Of a DNA stretch of 12,654 bases, positions 7,178 to 12,654 are shown in pieces. The translations under genes were made by a program, and so were the position numbers. Under the pieces are notes generated by a model that worked only from the letters and a program-made list of their open reading frames with translations, searched no databases and was not told the origin of the DNA. How positions within the stretch are numbered: the first letter of the stretch is position 1; every line of letters begins with the position of its first letter. The DNA comes from an uncultured Bacteroidia bacterium (GTDB lineage Bacteria > Bacteroidota > Bacteroidia > Bacteroidales > UBA932), in contig CADBPH010000279.1 in NCBI GenBank assembly GCA_902796455.1, positions 1 through 12,654 of the forward strand, in the 5' to 3' direction.

Positions 7178-8482
7178 TCAGCCCCGGTCCTCCAGAATGG
7201 ATTCGAGATACTCCCGAAGAACGGGCCACTCGTAGTAGACCCCGTTCACGGCCTGCACGCCGGGGAAAGTCCGTTCCTGCTCATTGACAAGGACTTTCAC
7301 CAGGACAGATCCTTTCCTGTTCCTGAAGAACACGAACTGGATGTTCGTTGCCATGGGTATCCCGTAGAATCCCAGCCACTTGTGCAGCGACTCGAGTGCG
7401 GTGAACGTCTCGTGATATCCATCTATTCTGATGAGGAAAAGGAAGGGCAGGATCCCGGAATCATGGCCGAAACGGAGATCGGCACACACTTTCCCTCCGT
7501 CCAGGGCTTCCTGTGCCTTGTTCAGGATGTCATTGAGGATGGGCCCTCCCACGATACGGCATGCATAGCCTCCGTTTTCGACGGTGCGGCCCATGCTGTT
7601 CACCGCACCGATGTTCCAATCGGCCCAATACGCATACAATTCGTCCGGGGTGAGCTTGGAAAACAGGTCCGGAGCCTCAAAATCAAAACATTGTCCAATC
7701 TCGAACGTGTAGAAAAGGGTGTGGAAGAAATCGTATTCCTTGCCCGGGAAGTGGGTCTTCAGGGCAGAAGGATCCTTGAACAGGAGCGATGACAGCCGCG
7801 CAGGATCGAGCAGGGCGGAGAACAGAGAGTCGCGCAGCGGGCCTACGCCTTTCGTGGCGGGTCCGCCGCTCGCGGAGTGTGCGATGTAATCCATGTATCG
7901 CGGTCCTGTATCCATGGCAATATCGAGCCCGGAAGTGTTCTCTTCCAGACCGACGATAAAATTCGACATGCTCATGATGCACCGCTGGTAGGTTGACGAC
8001 ACGGCCCTGACCTGGTTCATGTTTTTCTGGGAGAAAAGGGACGGATAGCGGGAAACCAGCCTGGCGGCGATTCCCCGGTGGGTCGCTCCTCCTTTCTGGG
8101 TCAGCATGCCGTCCATGCCGCGTTGCGCCTTTTGCAGGATTTTCACGTCCTCGAGAATCTGCTTCCCTTCGGCAGTCAACAGGTTCAGGGAATCCAGTTT
8201 CTGCAGGTAGCCGAGGGATTTCTCATAGGTGGTGGAATAAGAGTGGTAACGGCATCCGTGGCGGCCGAAGTGGCTTACATAAAAAGGTTTGTATCCCTTT
8301 GGCGCCCGGGTGTCCCGGATCTGGGGAACTTCGTAGATGTGGTGGGGGACGCCGGCCCTGGAGGGCATTTCCTGCAGAAGAGCCTTGACTTCGGCTTCAG
8401 AGTAATAGACGGGCTGGTTTTGTGCAAGGCAGAAAACCGCGCAAGACAGGAATGCGGCCAGTGCGGTCAGTTTTTTTCTCAT
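7178..8482 (-). CDS. Secreted histidine-type acid phosphatase (phytase/MINPP-like)
   Basis: A 434-residue protein starting at MRKKLTALAAF, which gives a clean Sec signal peptide cleaved near CLAQ (about residue 20). A longer in-frame start at 8551 would put 23 residues before the signal and is rejected. The catalytic motif is HFGRHGCRY (residues 71-79): His75 is the nucleophile, Arg74 and Arg78 bind phosphate. The proton donor is in FGHDSG (338-343), His340-Asp341. These are the two signatures of histidine acid phosphatases (branch 2), which include phytases and multiple inositol polyphosphate phosphatases. Bacteroides MINPP homologues have the same overall plan. The likely site is the periplasm or outer-membrane-associated space, releasing phosphate from inositol phosphates or other organic phosphates; the substrate cannot be read from sequence. 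It is divergent from the 870-residue lipoprotein gene and convergent with the FAD gene. Confidence 0.88.
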   Translation of the reverse strand: MRKKLTALAAFLSCAVFCLAQNQPVYYSEAEVKALLQEMPSRAGVPHHIYEVPQIRDTRAPKGYKPFYVSHFGRHGCRYHSYSTTYEKSLGYLQKLDSLNLLTAEGKQILEDVKILQKAQRGMDGMLTQKGGATHRGIAARLVSRYPSLFSQKNMNQVRAVSSTYQRCIMSMSNFIVGLEENTSGLDIAMDTGPRYMDYIAHSASGGPATKGVGPLRDSLFSALLDPARLSSLLFKDPSALKTHFPGKEYDFFHTLFYTFEIGQCFDFEAPDLFSKLTPDELYAYWADWNIGAVNSMGRTVENGGYACRIVGGPILNDILNKAQEALDGGKVCADLRFGHDSGILPFLFLIRIDGYHETFTALESLHKWLGFYGIPMATNIQFVFFRNRKGSVLVKVLVNEQERTFPGVQAVNGVYYEWPVLREYLESILEDRG

Positions 8483-8632
8483 GTGTGATACAATAAAGAG
8501 GTTATTCAGTTTTCCTGACCGCAATTTAACGAATTCAAATGACGCAAACAAGTTTTCCGTTCCATTTCATTTGTGCATAATTCTTATTATTTTTACGCAC
8601 CGGAAATTGAATTGATAACACTGAACACGAAT
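8483..8632. other. Divergent intergenic region between phosphatase and lipoprotein genes
   Basis: 150 bases, AT-rich, lying between two secreted-protein genes. A TTCATTTG (about 8564-8571) and a TATTTTTA further on partly match the -7 consensus, but neither has a -33 box at the right spacing, so I call no promoter. No inverted repeat suggestive of an operator was found by eye. Confidence 0.5.
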
Positions 8633-11245
8633 ATGAAAAAATGGTTTTTCTCATTGTTGCCGGCTCTGCTCCTGGCCGGTTGCACGTCTGACGGTTTGTC
8701 AGGATTCAAAGCCCCTCAGGACCGGACGCCGGATTCTCCGGTGGAGAACACGTTCACTTTCAGCGGTTACACGAATCATTGGCAGCATGTTTACGAGAAT
8801 CGCTACAAATACGGGAATCTCTACCGGATCAATGTCCCCGATGTCGGGAAGACCATCGCGCAGTCCAGGAAAGACCTCGCTGCAGATCTGGGCCTTCCGG
8901 GCCTGCGGATGACCGAGGGCTTTTTCTCCTCGGTCGCAGCCGCCGGACCGGCCGTTCTGGAAAACCCCTCCGAGTCGGATATCACCGGGGCCTTCAAGTC
9001 CGCTTCCGCTGTCCTGGCCTATGTAGAAAAAGGCTCCCCGGTGGCGGAGAAGTTGGCGAAAGGGTGTCCTTTCCCCGCTGCTGACGATGCGCTGGACGCT
9101 TTTGTCCTGACCCGGGGGAAGAAGATCCTCCATGTCGCGGTCGGAGACGCGAAGAGCCTGGAGGCGTTCAAGAAAATCCTCTCGGACGCCCTTGAGGTAG
9201 CCGGGAAATATGACATGAAACGCGGCTGGTTCGGGGCCGAGACCTTGCTCCAGAGTGTGACCTGTACGCCCTGCGACCCGATCGATGTCATGGGGCTCGG
9301 CATGAACGAGGGCAATTCCTGGTTCATTTTCAGCGGCTACTGCGACTTCCTGATGGGGGACAAACTCGCCGGCTGGGTGAAGGAAGTGGGCGACCCGGTT
9401 GTGACGGATCTCGGATATGCGCCGATCTACGGCTGCGACAATTGGGAAGGCCTGCAGGTCCAGTTGATGAAGACGCCCGAGGACTGGAGCAACTTCCAGA
9501 AAGAAAAAGGCGGCTATCTGTTCCGGAATGTGCCGCACGGCGGTCTCGGAACGGGTCCCGCCTGTGACGGCTACTTCGCTACCGAAGGCAATGCCGCACA
9601 GATCAATACCTGGGGAAAGCCTTTTGCAATCACGACGGGACCGGCGCTCTCCGGATTGACCCGCTGCATGGTCCTGTTTGTCGGGAAAGGGGAGAAGTTC
9701 GACCGGGCCAAGCTGTGGGAGGCGATCATGTCCTGCAAAGCGGTCGCTGTCGATACCCGCGGGGTCATCATGGGACCGGATCTCTTCCGGAAGTCGGTCC
9801 AGTTGATGGCGCTGGACAAAGTGTATCTCGAGGATTATTTCAAGGACAGGCTGAATCTCGAATCCGCCATCGAGGGGCACAAGCTTCATGTGCGGGTAAC
9901 GAACCTGTATCCCGAGGAAGTGAGCGGCACTTTCTCGCTGGTCCTTCCGGAACAGGTCGGCGTCAAGGGAGACGGCAGTTTCAGCATGCGGATTCCTTCC
10001 GGTGCATCGAAAGAACTTGATGTCGAGCTGCTTCCGACAGCCGATGCCATGGGACGCCTGAATGCGGTGGTCAGCCGGTTCGCATGGGACGGAGACTCCA
10101 AGTCGGTGATGTCCTCCTTCAATCTGCCGCCGGCAGTCTCCACGCATCAGCTGCTGTACGGACCGGCGACGGGATGTGATTTCCCTGTCTCGATCCACAA
10201 TTTCACCACGGCTTCGACTGTGCCGGTGAAAGTCAGTGTGTTCCAGAAAGATGACCCCGGGAAAGCGGTCTTCAGCGAGGAACGCTCGTTCGAAGTGGCC
10301 AAGGGAAGCTACCAGACCCAGAAATTCAACCTTGTCCTGCCGGAGGGCGGCTATACCGTCCGGACGGAGGCGATGGGCGTGACCGCCGATACGCAGCTCG
10401 GGATCGGTTCCGAGCCGGGCGAAGTCACCCTTGTCGAGAAAGACTTGAACGGTGACGGCGTCAATGAGTATATCCTTGACAATGAGAAGGTCCGTGTTAC
10501 GCTGCTGACAACCGGCGCCCGGGTGATCGAGTATTACCTCAAGGAAAAGGATGACAATCTGCTCTTCAAACTGTGGCCGGAGAAGGCTTCCGATGATGCG
10601 CGGCCGTACCGGGTCAGGGGCTATTATCCTTACGGTGGTTTCGAAGACTTCCTGGGTCAGGCAAGCGTTGAGACGCACAAGGTATACAGCGCCGAGGTCA
10701 TCAAGGCCGGTGGTGCCTATGCGGAGGTCCGGATGCGGGCAGACTATTACGGCACGGTTATCGAGAAGACCTTCACCCTGTACGGCGGCTCGCCGCTTCT
10801 CGGTGTGCGGTTCGCCCTGGACATCAAGCATCCCGAGATGAATGTGCTTGGGCCTCAGCCCATCCTGGAGGTCGGGCAGAAGCATGGCCCCGAGGACAAG
10901 ATCCTCATTCCGGAGCCGGAAGGTGTTACTACCTATATCATGGATCCGGTCGATTATTACGGCAAGATTTTCTTCCCGGTCGAGGGCTGGAATGCGGATT
11001 ATGACACGCGGGAGAATATCTCCTTCGTCGGCGCCTATCCGGTCCGGCGGCCGTATTATCTGCACATGTGGATGAACCTTCCGCACAACAATGACGCCCA
11101 TTATACGTATGTCGAGCTCCAACCCTGGTTGCCGCTCTACATCAACAATACCTCCTATTTCTCCTACTACATGTGGACGGAGGGTGCCCTGTGGACCCAT
11201 GGGGTGGATGCCCTCAGGGAGCGGAATCTGATAACGAAAAGATAG
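8633..11245 (+). CDS. Large multidomain lipoprotein of unknown function
   Basis: 870 residues from the ATG at 8633, chosen because MKKWFFSLLPALLLAGC is a textbook lipoprotein signal (Cys17); a longer frame from 8573 only adds 20 residues before it. I do not recognise the family. Residues about 35-400 form a mixed region rich in aromatics and cysteines (Cys211 and Cys214 close together; others at 145, 237, 268, 311, 345, 368). Residues about 415-500 and 505-590 look like two Ig-like beta-sandwiches. Residues 604-612 (DLNGDGVNE) look like a calcium-binding DxNxDG loop. About 613-870 form a beta-rich domain of mutarotase-like appearance (ILDNEKVRVTLL, GARVIEYYL, then many aromatic strands). The layout suggests an extracytoplasmic protein that binds or processes a polymer; this is inference. 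The stop is 9 bases from the next lipoprotein gene, implying one operon. Confidence 0.85.
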   Translation: MKKWFFSLLPALLLAGCTSDGLSGFKAPQDRTPDSPVENTFTFSGYTNHWQHVYENRYKYGNLYRINVPDVGKTIAQSRKDLAADLGLPGLRMTEGFFSSVAAAGPAVLENPSESDITGAFKSASAVLAYVEKGSPVAEKLAKGCPFPAADDALDAFVLTRGKKILHVAVGDAKSLEAFKKILSDALEVAGKYDMKRGWFGAETLLQSVTCTPCDPIDVMGLGMNEGNSWFIFSGYCDFLMGDKLAGWVKEVGDPVVTDLGYAPIYGCDNWEGLQVQLMKTPEDWSNFQKEKGGYLFRNVPHGGLGTGPACDGYFATEGNAAQINTWGKPFAITTGPALSGLTRCMVLFVGKGEKFDRAKLWEAIMSCKAVAVDTRGVIMGPDLFRKSVQLMALDKVYLEDYFKDRLNLESAIEGHKLHVRVTNLYPEEVSGTFSLVLPEQVGVKGDGSFSMRIPSGASKELDVELLPTADAMGRLNAVVSRFAWDGDSKSVMSSFNLPPAVSTHQLLYGPATGCDFPVSIHNFTTASTVPVKVSVFQKDDPGKAVFSEERSFEVAKGSYQTQKFNLVLPEGGYTVRTEAMGVTADTQLGIGSEPGEVTLVEKDLNGDGVNEYILDNEKVRVTLLTTGARVIEYYLKEKDDNLLFKLWPEKASDDARPYRVRGYYPYGGFEDFLGQASVETHKVYSAEVIKAGGAYAEVRMRADYYGTVIEKTFTLYGGSPLLGVRFALDIKHPEMNVLGPQPILEVGQKHGPEDKILIPEPEGVTTYIMDPVDYYGKIFFPVEGWNADYDTRENISFVGAYPVRRPYYLHMWMNLPHNNDAHYTYVELQPWLPLYINNTSYFSYYMWTEGALWTHGVDALRERNLITKR

Positions 11246-11254
11246 TCTGGCAAG

Positions 11255-12654
11255 ATGAAAAAAATCAGCATGATGATGGCTTTGACGGCCTTGGCAGCCC
11301 TGTTTTGCGGTTGTCGGAACGAAGTGGCAGAAAAACAGGCTGCCCCCGAAGGGAAAGACCAGAAAGTCTGGTCGATTTCCATGAACAAGATCTGCAAGGA
11401 GTGGGACGGCCAGTGGCAGGGGATGACCGTTGCGTCCGACGGAAATTGCTATTTCGCTTCTTCGACGCATTCCAAGGGACACGGCGCCGGTTTCCACCGG
11501 TTCAATCCCGACACCTGGGAGCATACCCTGATTGCCGAAGACATGACCTATGTCTGCGGCGAGCAGGACACGCCCTCCCAGCAGGGAAAGATCCACAGCC
11601 CGATTGTCGAGTGTGACGGATGGCTTTATTTTACGACCCATCTGTCCAATTACTGGCCGGAAGGCATCGCCAACTACACCGGTGCGCATGTTTTCGGCTA
11701 CCGGCCCGCAGACGGGACCTTCCGTGATTTCGGGATTGTGAAGCCCAGATATTCAATTTATTCTGCAATCGGAGTCGATCCGGTCCGGAAAAAGCTCTAT
11801 GTCTTTGTCGTGCCGTTCCTGGAGGAACTGTACGAGTCGGACGGCTGCCATCTTTACAGCATCGACATCGCTTCCGGCGAGAAGGAAGACCTGGGACTCG
11901 TGGTCAAGGGCAGGAAGGGAGCCGCTTTCTGGTTCTTCGTCGATAAAGGCGGCAATGTGTGGTTCTCGCTCTGGAAGAAGCATTATGATTATGAGAACGA
12001 TAAGGGAAACCTCTATGTTTACAGGCCGGAATCGCGCAAGATAGAGACCTATGTGGATGTCCTTCCGAAAGGAAAGCTCATCGACGGGACGCCGGTGACG
12101 GACGAGACCCTGCTCAGCCAGCGGGCGTGGACCTGGCTCTCTCCGCTTCCGAACAGGGACAAGTGCTACTTCACCATGGGGTGCCTGGGCGGTGGCGACG
12201 AGCGGCTCTGGCTGTTCGATCCGTCGAAGGATATCGCTTCCGGTGCGGCTTTCCAGGAAGTCGCTTCCGTGGGCTCCACCTATTTCGAGTCCGCGATCGG
12301 CGGGAACCGGTTCTATTTCGTCCAGTATGAGGATCTCCAGGATGCCAGGACCTTGTTCTCGGAAGATGAGCGGGAAGTGGATCCCGACAGCCCGGCCTAT
12401 GTGGACCGGAAACTGCATCTGCGGAGTATCGATTTGAGCGAGGGCGCTGACCATAACCGGATTACGGACCATGGACCGATCATCGACCAGGACGGCCGTG
12501 CGGCCAGGATGATCATGTCGATGGCCGCAGATGACCACGGACATGTGTTCACCTACGGGAGCTGGCATGTGAATTCTTTCAAGGAGGCGACGCTGCAGTA
12601 TCTCCTGTTCGAATATCCCGGCGGCGATCTGTACCGCCTTGTCAGGCGGGGTGA
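11255..12654 (+). CDS. Predicted beta-propeller lipoprotein, partial (C-terminus beyond window)
   Basis: The frame from ATG 11255 gives 466 residues and runs off the right edge without a stop. The N-terminus has three charges or polar residues followed by a hydrophobic stretch and the lipobox-like LFCGC (acceptor Cys20). Seven similar units follow, each with a 'Gly/Asp-rich turn, then YF or VW strand' and a later 'L-Y/W-x-[FYI]-D' strand: DGNCYFAS...FHRFNPD, DGWLYFTT...VFGYRPA, KKLYVFVV...LYSIDIA, GNVWFSLW...LYVYRPE, DKCYFTMG...LWLFDPS, NRFYFVQY...LRSIDLS, and HVFTYGSW...YLLFEYP. This is the rhythm of a beta-propeller, probably seven blades. Such folds usually bind ligands or proteins, and some carry hydrolase or lyase activity. 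It is the second gene of an operon with the 870-residue lipoprotein. I assign no function. Confidence 0.82.
   Translation, partial: MKKISMMMALTALAALFCGCRNEVAEKQAAPEGKDQKVWSISMNKICKEWDGQWQGMTVASDGNCYFASSTHSKGHGAGFHRFNPDTWEHTLIAEDMTYVCGEQDTPSQQGKIHSPIVECDGWLYFTTHLSNYWPEGIANYTGAHVFGYRPADGTFRDFGIVKPRYSIYSAIGVDPVRKKLYVFVVPFLEELYESDGCHLYSIDIASGEKEDLGLVVKGRKGAAFWFFVDKGGNVWFSLWKKHYDYENDKGNLYVYRPESRKIETYVDVLPKGKLIDGTPVTDETLLSQRAWTWLSPLPNRDKCYFTMGCLGGGDERLWLFDPSKDIASGAAFQEVASVGSTYFESAIGGNRFYFVQYEDLQDARTLFSEDEREVDPDSPAYVDRKLHLRSIDLSEGADHNRITDHGPIIDQDGRAARMIMSMAADDHGHVFTYGSWHVNSFKEATLQYLLFEYPGGDLYRLVRRG

Noticed and set aside
7163-7181. Hairpin between the convergent FAD and phosphatase genes (CTGAGA/TCTCAG)
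   Set aside because: Only a 6-bp stem with a 7-base loop, no T tract on either side, and its symmetry partly reflects the two TGA stop codons on opposite strands.
8573-8632. Upstream start for the 870-residue lipoprotein
   Set aside because: It would put 20 residues before a perfect lipoprotein signal peptide; the ATG at 8633 is preferred.
8699-11689. Possible 996-residue protein on the minus strand
   Set aside because: It is in codon register opposite a lipoprotein with a clear signal peptide, has low-complexity Arg/His/Gly-rich composition and crosses into the next gene; explained by rare TTA/CTA/TCA codons.

Overview
The window looks like a chromosomal segment from a member of the Bacteroidota, probably a GC-rich and possibly uncultured Bacteroidales lineage. 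The reasons are: promoters of the form TTTG-N19/20-TAnnTTTG; a lack of Shine-Dalgarno sequences in front of every gene except rpsU; several lipoprotein signal peptides; and protein families typical of the group (a large AsmA-like protein, an AAA ATPase of the 'archaeal ATPase' type, an FAD oxidoreductase lipoprotein and a histidine-type phosphatase). This is inferred from sequence features only. There are eight protein-coding genes, no RNA genes, no mobile elements and no CRISPR array. Both ends cut through genes.

Left block (1-5363), all on the minus strand. In transcription order it holds an AAA ATPase (5363-4203), a sirtuin deacylase of the CobB type (4199-3486), ribosomal protein bS21 (rpsU, 3439-3245) and a very large AsmA-family envelope protein (3167 to beyond position 1, at least 1055 residues). 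The ATPase and sirtuin are 3 bases apart and almost certainly one operon. rpsU has its own strong promoter inside the end of the sirtuin gene, a near-perfect Shine-Dalgarno sequence, and a textbook intrinsic terminator that separates it from the AsmA gene.

Middle block (5520-8482). An FAD-dependent oxidoreductase lipoprotein (5520-7166, plus) faces a secreted histidine-type phosphatase (8482-7178, minus). The two are convergent, with 11 bases between their stop codons.

Right block (8633-12654), plus strand. Two lipoprotein genes stand 9 bases apart: an 870-residue multidomain lipoprotein with a calcium-loop-like motif and a mutarotase-like C-terminal beta-sandwich, and a lipoprotein that looks like a seven-bladed beta-propeller and runs off the right edge. 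I recognise no described family for either one, and this pair is the best candidate here for something undescribed. The phosphatase and the 870-residue lipoprotein are divergently transcribed from a 150-base intergenic region.

The clearest known biology in the window is the rpsU translation signal. Bacteroidota ribosomes normally hide the 16S anti-Shine-Dalgarno tail with the help of bS21, and rpsU itself keeps a full Shine-Dalgarno, which suggests autoregulation. The long open frames opposite the genes are in codon register with them and are explained by scarce TTA, CTA and TCA codons; they are not annotated as genes.
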